A DNA stretch of 64,000 nucleotides from Anaerocolumna sp. Its GTDB lineage: Bacteria; Bacillota; Clostridia; Lachnospirales; Lachnospiraceae. The notes below the pieces were generated by a model. It worked only from the letters and a program-made list of their open reading frames with translations. It was not told the DNA's origin and ran no database searches. The translations under genes and the position numbers were made by a program. Shown here one piece after another: positions 25,337 to 37,730 of the stretch; position 1 is the first letter of the stretch, and the number at the start of each line of letters is the position of its first letter. Location of the stretch: positions 34,631 through 98,630 of the forward strand of contig JARBTX010000003.1 of assembly GCA_029239975.1 (NCBI GenBank). Reading direction: 5' to 3'.

Positions 25337-27049
25337 ATGGATCAAGAGGGCATAAAGTTAGAAGATAATAATGAGTTGGTTACAGAATCCGAAAAGGAGA
25401 CAGTTTCCAAAAATTTTATAGAACTAATTATTGATAAAGATATAGCTGAAGGAAAATGTTCAACCGTTATCACTAGATTTCCACCTGAACCAAATGGTTA
25501 TTTACACATTGGACATGCTAAATCTATTTTATTAAACAATGGATTAGCGAATAAGTATGGTGGTAAATTTAATTTAAGATTTGATGACACGAATCCTACA
25601 AAAGAAAAAACAGAGTTTGTTCAATCTATTATTGAAGATGTGAAATGGTTAGGTGGAGATTTTGAAGATAGATTGTTTTTTGCATCCGATTATTTTGAGC
25701 AAATGTATGAAGGCGCAATTAAGTTAATTAAAAAAGGTAAAGCTTATGTTTGTGAGCTTACACCAGATGAAATACGTGAATATCGTGGTACTTTAACAGA
25801 ACCAGGTAAAAATAGTCCATACAGAGATAGATCCATTGAAGAGAATTTAGCGTTATTTGAAGGAATGAAGAATGGAGAATATCCAGACGGCTCCAAAGTA
25901 TTAAGAGCAAAGATTGATATGGCATCACCTAATATTAATATGCGTGATCCAATTATATACCGTATCGCAAGAATGACCCATCACAACACCGGAGATAAGT
26001 GGTGTATATATCCAATGTATGACTTCGCACATCCAATTGAAGATGCCATCGAGGGAATTTCACACTCTATATGTACTCTAGAATTTGAAGATCATAGACC
26101 ACTTTATGATTGGGTAGTAACAGAATTAGAATATGTAAATCCGCCAAAGCAAATTGAATTCGCTAAAATGTATTTAACCAATGTAATAACTGGTAAAAGA
26201 TATATTAAAAAATTAGTGGAAGATGGTATTGTTGATGGATGGGATGACCCAAGATTAGTATCCATCAGTGCATTAAGAAGAAGAGGGTTTACACCAGAAT
26301 CAATAAAGTTATTTATGGAACTTTGTGGAGTATCAAAAAGTCAAAGTTCTGTTGATTATGCAATGCTTGAATACTGTATTAGAGAAGATCTAAAACTGAA
26401 AAAAGATAGAATTATGGCAGTTTTAGACCCTATTAAATTAGTAATTACTAATTACCCTGAAGATCTGGTTGAATATCTTCCAGTACCTAATAACCAAGAA
26501 AATGAAGAATTAGGACAAAGAACGGTTCCATTTAGCCGTGAACTATATATTGATCGTGAAGACTTCATGATCGAACCAGCTAAAAAGTATTTTCGTTTAT
26601 ATCCAGGAAATGAAGTACGTTTAATGCATGCATACTTTGTAACTTGTACAGATTATATTACAGATGAAACTGGTAAAGTAACAGAAGTTCATTGTACTTA
26701 TGACCCTGAGACCAAGAGTGGTTCTGGTTTTACAGGACGTAAAGTAAAAGGTACAATTCATTGGGTAGCAGCTTCTACGGCTGTAAAAGCAGAAGTTCGT
26801 TTATATGAGAATATTGTTGATGAAGAAAAAGGTGTATACAATGAAGATGGAAGTTTAAATCTTAATCCAAATTCAGTCACCATTTTAAAGGAGTGTTATA
26901 TTGAACCAAGCGTTGCAGATGCTAAAGCATACGACAGCTATCAATTTTTAAGACATGGATATTTTTGTGTTGATTCAAAAGATTCCACTCCAGAGAACAT
27001 TGTATTTAACCGAATTGTATCTTTAAAGAGCTCATACAAGCCTGAATAG
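25337..27049 (+). CDS. glnS: Glutaminyl-tRNA synthetase
   Basis: This 570-residue class I synthetase charges tRNA-Gln. The first motif [20 protein letters not shown] (P-P-E-P-N-G and HIGH) is intact near residues 50-70, [10 protein letters not shown] follows, and [20 protein letters not shown] and the two C-terminal anticodon-binding barrels are present. The second signature, normally M-S-K-R in this enzyme, reads I-T-G-K-R at 284-288; the Lys and Arg are kept. The acidic 30-residue N-terminal extension is unusual. AGGAGG precedes ATG. Confidence 0.93.
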   Translation: MDQEGIKLEDNNELVTESEKETVSKNFIELIIDKDIAEGKCSTVITRFPPEPNGYLHIGHAKSILLNNGLANKYGGKFNLRFDDTNPTKEKTEFVQSIIEDVKWLGGDFEDRLFFASDYFEQMYEGAIKLIKKGKAYVCELTPDEIREYRGTLTEPGKNSPYRDRSIEENLALFEGMKNGEYPDGSKVLRAKIDMASPNINMRDPIIYRIARMTHHNTGDKWCIYPMYDFAHPIEDAIEGISHSICTLEFEDHRPLYDWVVTELEYVNPPKQIEFAKMYLTNVITGKRYIKKLVEDGIVDGWDDPRLVSISALRRRGFTPESIKLFMELCGVSKSQSSVDYAMLEYCIREDLKLKKDRIMAVLDPIKLVITNYPEDLVEYLPVPNNQENEELGQRTVPFSRELYIDREDFMIEPAKKYFRLYPGNEVRLMHAYFVTCTDYITDETGKVTEVHCTYDPETKSGSGFTGRKVKGTIHWVAASTAVKAEVRLYENIVDEEKGVYNEDGSLNLNPNSVTILKECYIEPSVADAKAYDSYQFLRHGYFCVDSKDSTPENIVFNRIVSLKSSYKPE

Positions 27050-27062
27050 AGGAGGAAAAAGA

Positions 27063-27914
27063 ATGGCTAATTTATTTTCAGGGTTGGAAGCTTTTGGTCT
27101 TGGTAAAATGTCAAACTTAGATGTTTATGCAAAAGATGAGAAAGAAAAGAAAAAATCATCTGAAGACGGGGACGCAGCTTCTGATAAAACCAAAGTAGTA
27201 GAAACCGATATTATATTTGATAAAAGTTATACTTGTCCTGTATGTGATAAAGAGTTTAAATCTAAAACAGTAAAAACAGGAAAAGTAAAACTGATTTCCG
27301 CAGATACTGATTTAAGACCTAAGTATCAGTTTGTTGATTCTTTAAAATATGATGCAGTAGTTTGCCCACATTGTGGGTATGCAGCATTAAATCGATTCTT
27401 TAATTATATGACATCAGTACAAGCGAGATTAATTAAAGAACATATTTCTTCTTCTTTTAAAGGAATTAATGCCGAAAGTGATATTTATACTTACGATGAT
27501 GCTATTACTAGACATAAACTAGCCTTAGTAAATACAATTGTTAAAAAAAGTAAGATAAGTGAGCGTGCATATACATGTTTAAAAACAGCATGGTTAATTC
27601 GTGGAAAAGTAGAAGCTCTTGTATCAGAAGGTTCTGAAAAATTAGATAAAGATATGATAAAACAACTTCAAGCGGAAGAATTAGAATTTATAACCAATGC
27701 ATACGAGGGTTTTGTTGAAGCTTTTTCAAAGGAAATGTTCCCTATGTGTGGTATGGATGAGCATACCATGACTTATTTGGTGGCGGATTTAGCTAGAAGA
27801 TTAGGAAAACATGACGAAGCTAGTAGATGGATATCTAAAGTATTAATTGCAAGAGATGCAAATGAGCGAATTAAAGCAAAAGCAAGAGAACTAAAGGAAA
27901 TGTTAAAGAATTAA
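27063..27914 (+). CDS. DUF2225 family protein
   Basis: This 283-residue protein has two C-x2-C pairs, CPVCDKEF (about 58-61) and CPHCGYAA (about 99-102), as in the DUF2225 family, followed by a helical repeat-like region (YTCLKTAWLIRGK, EGFVEAFSKEMF, LADLARRLGKHDEASRWISK) similar to TPR helices. It probably binds zinc. No function is established. It is 13 bases after glnS with GAGGAGG and likely in the same transcript. Confidence 0.8.
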   Translation: MANLFSGLEAFGLGKMSNLDVYAKDEKEKKKSSEDGDAASDKTKVVETDIIFDKSYTCPVCDKEFKSKTVKTGKVKLISADTDLRPKYQFVDSLKYDAVVCPHCGYAALNRFFNYMTSVQARLIKEHISSSFKGINAESDIYTYDDAITRHKLALVNTIVKKSKISERAYTCLKTAWLIRGKVEALVSEGSEKLDKDMIKQLQAEELEFITNAYEGFVEAFSKEMFPMCGMDEHTMTYLVADLARRLGKHDEASRWISKVLIARDANERIKAKARELKEMLKN

Positions 27915-28000
27915 AAGATTGAAAGATTACAATGTATTACAATATTTTACAACTTAAATTACAAACATGAGTAATCTTATAAGCAATATTATTAAAATAT

Positions 28001-28053
28001 AAAAGGAGCTGAATGCCAACAGTTGATACAATGTTGGTAATCAGCTCCTTTTA
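28001..28053 (+). terminator. Terminator of glnS-DUF2225
   Basis: AAAAGGAGCTGA pairs with TCAGCTCCTTTT, with an inner CCAACA/TGTTGG stem, followed by T-rich sequence. Confidence 0.85.
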
Positions 28054-28067
28054 TGCTTTATTATATA

Positions 28068-28219
28068 TAGGTAATTGCGAAACATTGAAGATGTACTTAT
28101 TGATTATACAATATATACAATTTTATAGCTGAATCTTGCCCCTTAGGGCAACTGAAGCTAGAAAATTCGTATATATTGTATAATCAGTTCAATAAACAAT
28201 ATAGTTTCGCAATTACCTA
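28068..28219. mobile_element. 152-bp fold-back element with TAGGTAATTGCGAAAC termini
   Basis: TAGGTAATTGCGAAAC at 28068-28083 and its exact complement at 28204-28219 bound an almost fully self-complementary unit: TTGATTATACAATATATAC pairs with GTATATATTGTATAATC, and TTGCCC/GGGCAA forms the tip. No genes. It shares its ends with the 50-bp element at 13531, and a single arm appears at 40479-40494. This looks like a small non-autonomous element family. Confidence 0.75.
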
Positions 28220-28298
28220 TTTATTATATATATTATCCAGTAATTATTTGTCCTAAATTTATTTGTAGATTATTTCAATCATCTAGTTGACTACTAAT

Positions 28299-29036
28299 TT
28301 AATTTTGCTGACTATTTAAATGATCTAGTGAACTATTGGTTTTAATCATGGCTCTAGGAAGAGCGTCTTTCGCGTTTTTCCAAGGTTCATTAACATAACG
28401 ATAATCAAACTTATCAATAAACCAGCTTAAATCATCTCTGACACGTTTCATATTATTTATATAAATAGTATTTAAATCTTTTATAAATTCTTGTAATCTT
28501 TCACCTTGAAGGTATTTTGAAGCTTCATCATGTAGAAGTCCATAATGTGATGTACAAAATCCATTGGAACTATTAAATTTATTACGAAAGTCTGCATCAT
28601 TTTGATAGAGTGAGAATAAGGTTACGATATAACGATCAAATGTATTATCTATCTTTTCACATATAAAACAAGATTTATCTAAATGATCTATATATGTTTT
28701 GACACCGGTTGCTTCTGTTTTCTTTTTAAATAGAGACGGAGAAGATAGTTTGGAAGTAGCGGATATCTTTTCTAAGTCTTTAATCGTTTTATCCATATGA
28801 GTTTTGAGCATAAGGGCTAGTCCTAAACGATTTTGATTTTCGTATAGTTTATTAACATGATAGCTGCAAAAACCAATTTTATCAGTTTCAGCTCGAATAT
28901 CATCTTCCATATAACTTGGTCCCATTGTAAAATCTATGGCGTTAATCTCTAATGTTTTTCTCATGAAACATATGGGGCATTCACATTGCTCATTGAATGC
29001 ATCATTTACTGGTATGGTGTATAGCTTTTCTTTCAA
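28299..29036 (-). CDS. DUF6062 family protein
   Basis: This 245-residue soluble protein has Cys/His clusters through its length: CECPIC (about 18-23), GFCSYH, CFICEK and GFCTSHYGLLH, which suggests metal binding. I recognise the LYTIPVNDAFNEQCECPICF start and FTMGPSYMEDDIRAETDKIG as the DUF6062 family of Lachnospiraceae. Function is unknown. It is a single minus-strand gene between glnS-DUF2225 and groES. Confidence 0.72.
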   Translation of the reverse strand: MKEKLYTIPVNDAFNEQCECPICFMRKTLEINAIDFTMGPSYMEDDIRAETDKIGFCSYHVNKLYENQNRLGLALMLKTHMDKTIKDLEKISATSKLSSPSLFKKKTEATGVKTYIDHLDKSCFICEKIDNTFDRYIVTLFSLYQNDADFRNKFNSSNGFCTSHYGLLHDEASKYLQGERLQEFIKDLNTIYINNMKRVRDDLSWFIDKFDYRYVNEPWKNAKDALPRAMIKTNSSLDHLNSQQN

Positions 29037-29291
29037 CGGATTTTCCCTGCCTTTTCTTTTCTTGTAATTATATCATAGCTTAGATAATCTAGCAAACAGG
29101 GTTTTGCCAGTCATATTAGAGCTGTAATTTTTATATGACTTCGTATGAAAATATAAATAATGGGAATGTTTAAATTAGTTGGTTATTTTAATGAAATAAT
29201 AAAAAAGTGAGAAAAAAAGAGAATAAGTGAGTATATGAGAGTATAAATTTTAAATAAGGCAATATAACATATTTTTAAAACAGAAATAAAT
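29037..29291. other. Intergenic stretch with one small hairpin
   Basis: AGTCATAT (29109-29116) and ATATGACT (29132-29139) form a short inverted repeat. The remainder is A- and purine-rich. No gene was seen. Confidence 0.5.
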
Positions 29292-29320
29292 TTGCTTTTA
29301 ATATGCAAATTTACTAATAT
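29292..29320 (+). promoter_or_regulatory. groESL promoter
   Basis: TTGCTT, 17-base spacer, TAATAT, immediately upstream of the CIRCE operator, the usual geometry for HrcA control. Confidence 0.7.
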
Positions 29321-29332
29321 ATAGATTATCAG

Positions 29333-29359
29333 TTAGCACTCAATTGAAGCGAGTGCTAA
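29333..29359 (+). promoter_or_regulatory. CIRCE operator (HrcA binding site)
   Basis: TTAGCACTC, nine bases, GAGTGCTAA is a perfect match to the CIRCE consensus. HrcA binding here represses groESL until heat shock. Confidence 0.97.
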
Positions 29360-29441
29360 TAATTTAAAATAAGACTTATTTTTAACTAGTCTTAATGTCG
29401 AAAGTGTTTTTAATAAGATGAATAATAAGGAGGAAAATGAT

Positions 29442-29729
29442 ATGAAATTAGTACCATTAGGAGACAAAGTAGTTTTAAAGCAATTAGTTGCAGAAGAAAC
29501 AACAAAATCAGGTATTGTATTACCAGGTCAAGCAAAAGAAAAACCACAACAGGCTGAAGTTGTTGCAGTTGGTCCAGGTGGGGTTGTAGATGGCAAAGAA
29601 GTTACCATGTATGTTAAAGCTGGTGATAAAGTTATTTACTCCAAATATGCTGGAACAGAAGTAAAATTAGAAGATCAAGAGTACATTGTTGTAAAACAAA
29701 ATGACATTGTAGCAATTGTAGAAGACTAA
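29442..29729 (+). CDS. groES: Co-chaperonin GroES
   Basis: The start ATG 29442 has AAGGAGGA upstream; the in-frame ATG at 29418 precedes the binding site and is not used. The 95-residue product has the mobile loop VAEETTKSGIVLPGQAKEKP and the C-terminal strand EYIVVKQNDIVAIVE. It forms the heptameric lid of the GroEL chamber. groEL follows after 85 bases. Confidence 0.97.
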   Translation: MKLVPLGDKVVLKQLVAEETTKSGIVLPGQAKEKPQQAEVVAVGPGGVVDGKEVTMYVKAGDKVIYSKYAGTEVKLEDQEYIVVKQNDIVAIVED

Positions 29730-29793
29730 GAATTAGTTTTAAAAATTACCGATGATTTTTATGAAGTATAATAATTCGTTAAGATAAATTTAA

Positions 29794-31437
<1,644 letters not shown>

Positions 31438-31441
31438 TTCT

Positions 31442-31482
31442 CAAAAAAAGGGCTATTGCAAATGCAATGGCTCTTTTTTAAT
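31442..31482 (+). terminator. groESL terminator
   Basis: AAAAAAAGGGCTATTGCA pairs with TGCAATGGCTCTTTTTT (a G-T pair and one mismatch in the stem), ending in a T-run. Confidence 0.85.
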
Positions 31483-31686
31483 TAGAAAAGTAATATGATT
31501 TCTTCCTTACTATTAATATAAAATCTGTGGCACACAAAATTTAGAAAAATATAAGAAATATTTTAGTGTTTTGACTTTAACTTTTCCCAAAATTTTAGTA
31601 TAATATTTGGTAGAGTACAAGTTATTAAGTAAGCTTGATAATGAATAAATCTACTTAATAATAAATTAATATAAGGAGATTATGTT

Positions 31687-32184
31687 ATGAATGAGTTATA
31701 TGCAGAAGCTGGGGTTAAAAGAAAAGAAACTGCAGGTACTATGGCAATTAGAATTTTATTAGTGTTTGTTGCAGTGGTTGCTTTTTTATTTACATTTACT
31801 AATACTATTTTATTATTTATATCAGCCATATTAATTGTAGGAATCTTTTATTTATTTCCAAGATTAAGTGTTGAATACGAATATGTATTTTGCGATGGTC
31901 AATTAGATTTTGATAAGATAATGGGTAATTCAAAAAGAAAAACAGCATTAAAAATTGATTTCGAACAAGTGGAAGTAATGGCACCAGTTGGTTCTCATGC
32001 ATTAGATGGATACAATAATGTGAAATGCACTGTAAAAGATTTTAGTTCTAGAAGAGCCAATGTAAAACCACATGTAATTGTATTAAGAGAAGGTAGTATG
32101 ACTACTAAAATCTTATTTGAGCCAAACGAAAAGATGATTGAATGTATAAAAATGAAAAATCCACGTAAAGTTGCTCAATACTAA
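31687..32184 (+). CDS. DUF6106 family membrane protein
   Basis: This 165-residue protein has two adjacent membrane segments (about 20-38 and 40-57), then a cytoplasmic domain of about 100 residues with YEYVFCDGQLDFDKIMG and VMAPVGSHALDGYN. I recognise the DUF6106 family of Lachnospiraceae, with no assigned function. A TATAAT at 31599-31604 lies about 80 bases upstream, though its -35 is unclear. AAGGAG precedes ATG. Confidence 0.7.
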   Translation: MNELYAEAGVKRKETAGTMAIRILLVFVAVVAFLFTFTNTILLFISAILIVGIFYLFPRLSVEYEYVFCDGQLDFDKIMGNSKRKTALKIDFEQVEVMAPVGSHALDGYNNVKCTVKDFSSRRANVKPHVIVLREGSMTTKILFEPNEKMIECIKMKNPRKVAQY

Positions 32185-32267
32185 TTAATTATTCTTATGT
32201 ATTACTTGTAATTATATAATAAATATTTTTAAGAAAACGGTGTAAATTCTATAGAAAAACGAAAAAA

Positions 32268-32305
32268 TAAAGCAGTAATCATAAGTTTATGATTACTGCT
32301 TTTTC
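32268..32305 (+). terminator. Terminator of the DUF6106 gene
   Basis: AAAGCAGTAATCATAA pairs with TTATGATTACTGCTTT, followed by TTCAT. Confidence 0.85.
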
Positions 32306-32397
32306 ATATAGTTTAAATGAAAAAACAATTGTATGCCATACGCGGAATAAGTGAAGAAACTGTATTCAAAATAGAGACAAAAAAATGAATTAAGTAG

Positions 32398-32426
32398 TTG
32401 ACAAGCTATCTCTTATTGGTTATACT
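32398..32426 (+). promoter_or_regulatory. guaB promoter
   Basis: TTGACA, 17-base spacer, TATACT, close to consensus. The leader of about 80 bases has no purine riboswitch features. Confidence 0.8.
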
Positions 32427-32490
32427 TTTAAAAATCAACAAAAATTCCGAGAAACTAACTAACAAAATAACACAAAATTAAACATTATAA

Positions 32491-33966
<1,476 letters not shown>

Positions 33967-34010
33967 GAATCTAAGAAGGCGATTCTTTTGGAAGCAGCCT
34001 AATTTTAAAA

Positions 34011-34050
34011 AAGAAAACAATGGATTACATTTCTCCATTGTTTTCTTTTA
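34011..34050. terminator. Bidirectional terminator between guaB and the amidase gene
   Basis: AAGAAAACAATGGA and TCCATTGTTTTCTTTT form a stem flanked by A- and T-runs. It overlaps the last codons of the minus-strand amidase gene. Confidence 0.75.
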
Positions 34051-34744
34051 TTTTTTCTTCTATATAAATAGTCACATCATTCTTAAAATCTTTCCAGGCA
34101 TCTTCGTGTTCTACAAAATAACGGGGGCAACATTTGCCTGTAACATCATAGTGCCTTATGATATCTTCTTTCTCTAAATCATATTCGTAACATAACCATG
34201 CTACCAAAGAAACTAACGAATCGTAGGTCTCATTATTAAATTTACCAGTTTCATCTGGATGGCAGCATTCTATAGATATGGTATCGATATTACGATCATT
34301 GGATGCAAAAGAGATTTCATTTAGTGGTATACATTGAACGATTTCACCATCTAGACCGATTATATAATGGGCACTGGCTGAAGTTTCTTTTTTAATACGT
34401 AGATTTTCAAAATAATTGCGATTATTTTCCGCTGTGGTTCCTGGGTTTGCAGTATAGTGGATAACAATACTATTCACTTTCTTTAAGGGAGTTTGTGGTC
34501 GTGAATAATCATTCGGTGTAAGGAACATTTGATTAATCGTTAGGTGTTCTGATATGGTATCCATTATTTTTTCACCAGAAGGTCCAGGTAGAAATGGAAT
34601 GTTTTGTGGTTTAATTTTATTCGATATAGATATCAGAAAAATTCCGGCAACTCCACATATGAATAATGAACTTAACATAATTATGCGAAAAAATCGTCTT
34701 CTACGTTTTTTACGTAACCATTGCTCTTTTGTAAGTAACTTCAT
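34025..34744 (-). CDS. Membrane-anchored N-acetylmuramoyl-L-alanine amidase (Amidase_2)
   Basis: The start is ATG 34744 behind GGAGG; the ATG at 34756 overlaps that site. The 239-residue product has a basic N-terminus, one membrane segment (about 20-40) and an Amidase_2 domain (about 85-215) with zinc ligands in IVIHYTANPG, SIECCHPDE and RHYDVTGKCCPRYF. It cuts the MurNAc-L-Ala bond of peptidoglycan on the outside. The family is like T7-lysozyme/PGRP amidases. Confidence 0.87.
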   Translation of the reverse strand: MKLLTKEQWLRKKRRRRFFRIIMLSSLFICGVAGIFLISISNKIKPQNIPFLPGPSGEKIMDTISEHLTINQMFLTPNDYSRPQTPLKKVNSIVIHYTANPGTTAENNRNYFENLRIKKETSASAHYIIGLDGEIVQCIPLNEISFASNDRNIDTISIECCHPDETGKFNNETYDSLVSLVAWLCYEYDLEKEDIIRHYDVTGKCCPRYFVEHEDAWKDFKNDVTIYIEEKIKENNGEM

Positions 34745-34909
34745 AGAAACCTCCATATTTTAAAACACCCATGTTTAGTATTTGTATATTTTTTCTGGTA
34801 TATTTATTGCTATTCCATTTTTCCATATCTTTTAGTATTTTACAAGAGAAAATGTATTAACTTTCATTATGTTTATCTTAACGAAATCTTAAGCAATATT
34901 AACAACAAA

Positions 34910-34933
34910 AATAGCTGCTCCATGTGGAACAGC
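34910..34933 (-). terminator. Terminator of the dCMP deaminase gene
   Basis: On the minus strand AGCTGTTCCA pairs with TGGAGCAGCT, followed by ATTTTTG. Confidence 0.75.
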
Positions 34934-34964
34934 TAAAATTTCATACATGTAAAAATATATATTA

Positions 34965-35444
34965 TTATAAAGAAATAACTACATCACGATTAATTGGTTC
35001 ATAGGCTCTAAATGTGATACCTGCTGATTGCAGCATACGTTTAGCAGCTTTTACAGCATCTGTATCAGCGTATTTATCAGATAGGTAAATAATTTCAGTA
35101 ATACCTTTTTGAATTAAAGCTTTGGTACATTCATTACAAGGGAATAATGTTACATATAACTTAGCACCTTTCATATGAGTTCCAGTGTAATTAAGAATTG
35201 CATTCATTTCTGCATGACACACATAAACATATTTTGTATCTAGTGCAGAACCATCACGTTCCCAAGGAAATTCATCATCGGAACATCCTATGGGCATACC
35301 ATTATAGCCTACAGAAAGTATTTTATTATCTTCACTAACAATACAAGCACCTACGCTAGTATTAGGGTCTTTACTTCTCTCTGCTGATAATAAAGCAATC
35401 CCCATGAAATATTCATCCCATTTTAAATAGTCCAATTTTTTCAT
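34965..35444 (-). CDS. Deoxycytidylate (dCMP) deaminase
   Basis: This 159-residue zinc enzyme has HAEMNAIL (zinc His and catalytic Glu) and PCNECTKALI (two zinc Cys), in the order expected for dCMP deaminases of the ComEB type, with SKDPNTSVGACIV near the start. It makes dUMP for thymidylate synthesis. A second Cys/His pair (VCHAE, GCSDDEFPW) matches the extra zinc site of the family. Confidence 0.92.
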   Translation of the reverse strand: MKKLDYLKWDEYFMGIALLSAERSKDPNTSVGACIVSEDNKILSVGYNGMPIGCSDDEFPWERDGSALDTKYVYVCHAEMNAILNYTGTHMKGAKLYVTLFPCNECTKALIQKGITEIIYLSDKYADTDAVKAAKRMLQSAGITFRAYEPINRDVVISL

Positions 35445-35754
35445 AAGTAATCCCCATTCATTTATTCTTATTTAGTAAATCATGTCCATAATATTTATTA
35501 TTTTAACATGAAAACTTATTCTTGTAAAATAATCATTTTACTTTTTAAATTTAGAATAAAATTTTTCATAGTTTAAAAGATATTTAAAATTAAACATATA
35601 AAAGATCAATAAAGATCAATAAAAGATTAAATATCTAGCGATTGAATTAAAAATTAGTACCACATATAAATGAAAAATCAATTATTTTACTTAGAATAGG
35701 AAATTTACAATAAACGAATAATAAAAACAATAATTAGATTTTTTTCTCTAAAGG
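35445..35754. other. A/T-rich intergenic stretch upstream of the Pho box
   Basis: It contains the minus-strand start region of the deaminase gene and short direct repeats AAAGATCAATAAAGATCAAT near 35600. No gene, RNA or clear operator was seen. Confidence 0.5.
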
Positions 35755-35792
35755 TTTACAAGAACTTTACATTAGAAAAATACAAGTATAAC
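35755..35792 (+). promoter_or_regulatory. Pho box and promoter of pstS
   Basis: Two TTTACA hexamers at 35755-35760 and 35766-35771 are 11 bases apart, the PhoP/PhoB tandem spacing, and the second overlaps the -35 position of a promoter with TATAAC at 35787-35792. This fits phosphate-starvation activation by the PhoBR pair encoded downstream. Confidence 0.75.
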
Positions 35793-35870
35793 AATTTGGT
35801 TTTAAAATAACGTTGTAAGATAAAGAAAAAAGAAAACTTCAGGGGGACACCCAAAATAGGAGGAAAGATA

Positions 35871-36794
35871 ATGAAAAAAATTATAACCTTAGTTTTAATG
35901 GTAGCTATGATTGCAACATTTGGTGGATGTAGTAAAAAAGATAATGCAGATACAAACCCTACTCCAACAGAAACAACAGATAATGGGACTGATACAACAA
36001 ATAATGAAACTGATACAACAGACAATGGAACAGATGCCGGTGCAACAGAAGATTTATCCGGAACAATTACTATAACAGGTTCCACGTCAGTTGAAAAAAT
36101 CTTAAATGATATGATTGATGAATTTACTGCTTACAACCCAGATGTAACAATTAATTATACAGGAACTGGTTCATCTGCAGGAATCTCTGATGCAATTGCT
36201 GGAACTAATGATATTGGAGCATCTTCAAGAGGATTAAAAGATGAAGAAAAATCAAGTGGTTTAAAAGAATTAACATTTGCGTATGACGGAATTGCAGTAA
36301 TTGTAAATCCAGCAAATCCAGTGGCAGATATTACATTAGGTGATTTATTAAAAATATATAGTGGTGAAATCACAAATTGGAGTGAATTAGGCGGAAATGA
36401 TGCAGACATTATCGTAGTATCAAGAGAAGGTGCATCCGGTACAAGAGGTGCTTTCGAAGAACTTATTAAACTTGAAGACGCAGGCGGTTTAATTGAAGAT
36501 GCAACTGTAGTAGAAGGTAATGGTAATGTTCAAACAACAGTTGCAGGTAATGCAAATGCAGTTGGATATGTATCCTTTTCATTCATAGATGAAACTGTAA
36601 AAGCTTTAACAGTAGAAGGTGTAGTTGCTAATGCTGATAATGCAAAAGCTGGTACTTATAGTTTATCAAGACCATTCTTATTCGTATATCAAGAAGGTAA
36701 AGCAACACCAGTAACAAAAGCATTCCTTGAATTCACTACATCAGAGGAAGCACAAGAATTCGTAGCAGAACATGGAGGCATTAGAGTAGATTAA
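35871..36794 (+). CDS. pstS: Phosphate ABC transporter, binding lipoprotein
   Basis: This 307-residue protein has a lipoprotein signal with lipobox F-G-G-C (C20), a Thr/Asp/Asn-rich linker with repeated TDTTDNGTD-like units (about 30-62), then the phosphate-binding fold starting ITITGSTSVEKI with the anion-binding TGTGSSAG and SREGASGTRGAFE motifs. It delivers phosphate to PstCA. pstC overlaps it by one base. Confidence 0.95.
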   Translation: MKKIITLVLMVAMIATFGGCSKKDNADTNPTPTETTDNGTDTTNNETDTTDNGTDAGATEDLSGTITITGSTSVEKILNDMIDEFTAYNPDVTINYTGTGSSAGISDAIAGTNDIGASSRGLKDEEKSSGLKELTFAYDGIAVIVNPANPVADITLGDLLKIYSGEITNWSELGGNDADIIVVSREGASGTRGAFEELIKLEDAGGLIEDATVVEGNGNVQTTVAGNANAVGYVSFSFIDETVKALTVEGVVANADNAKAGTYSLSRPFLFVYQEGKATPVTKAFLEFTTSEEAQEFVAEHGGIRVD

Positions 36795-37714
36795 TGGAAA
36801 AGAATGCATTAAACAAAAATAATAAAAATATGAAACATGAAATTCCTGAAAGATTATTTCACGGATTATTCCTACTAAGTGCACTAGTAAGTGTATTAAG
36901 TGTCATAGCAATTATCATTTTTGTATTCTCCAAAGGATTAAAACCTTTCTTTGGAGAAGATGCATACAGCTTCTTACCTTTTATAACCGGTCTAAAATGG
37001 GATCCAACAAACGAGATATTTGGTGTATTGTATATGATTGTTGGATCTATATTAGCAACCCTGGGTGCAATTGTGCTCGGGGTTCCAATCGGTTTATTAA
37101 CAGCTGTATTCATTGCAGAAATTGCACCAAAAAAAGTAGTTGCATTTTTAAAACCGGCAATAGAATTATTAGCCGGTATTCCGTCTGTTATTTACGGCGC
37201 TTTTGGTTTAGGAGTGATTGTTCCAATGATTATGAAAATATCTCCTACAGGCCAAGGCCAGTCATTACTCGCGGTAATTTGTGTTTTAACAATTATGATT
37301 CTTCCAACTATTATTACGTTAAGTGAAAGCAGTATTCGCGCAGTACCTAAATCTTACCGAGAAGCGTCTTATGGATTAGGTGCTTCTAAAACACAAACTA
37401 TTTTTAGTTCGGTAGTTCCAGCGGCTAAATCAGGTGTACTTACAGCAACCGTTCTAGGTATCGGTAGAGCAATTGGAGAAACAATGGCTGTTATGATGAT
37501 AGCAGGTAATAACATAGGTGGAATACCAACCAGTATATTTTCTAAGGTTCGTCCTTTAACTACTAATATTGCAATGGAAATGAGTTATGCTTCTGGAAGA
37601 CATCAGGATATGTTATTTGCAACGGGTGTTATATTATTCCTTTTCATTATGGTTATAAACATTACCTTAATTCGTATAACTGGAAGAATGGGTAGTCAAG
37701 GTTCAAAAAGTTAA
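36794..37714 (+). CDS. pstC: Phosphate ABC transporter permease
   Basis: This 306-residue permease has about six membrane segments, the family marks LKWDPTNEIFGVLYMIVGSI, EIAPKKVVAFLKPAIELLAG, GIPSVIYGAFGL and the ATPase-contact loop YREASYGLGASKTQT. The start ATG shares a base with the pstS stop, and its binding site GGAGG is inside pstS, so translation is coupled. Confidence 0.94.
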   Translation: MEKNALNKNNKNMKHEIPERLFHGLFLLSALVSVLSVIAIIIFVFSKGLKPFFGEDAYSFLPFITGLKWDPTNEIFGVLYMIVGSILATLGAIVLGVPIGLLTAVFIAEIAPKKVVAFLKPAIELLAGIPSVIYGAFGLGVIVPMIMKISPTGQGQSLLAVICVLTIMILPTIITLSESSIRAVPKSYREASYGLGASKTQTIFSSVVPAAKSGVLTATVLGIGRAIGETMAVMMIAGNNIGGIPTSIFSKVRPLTTNIAMEMSYASGRHQDMLFATGVILFLFIMVINITLIRITGRMGSQGSKS

Positions 37715-37730
37715 CTATAGGAGCAAAGAT

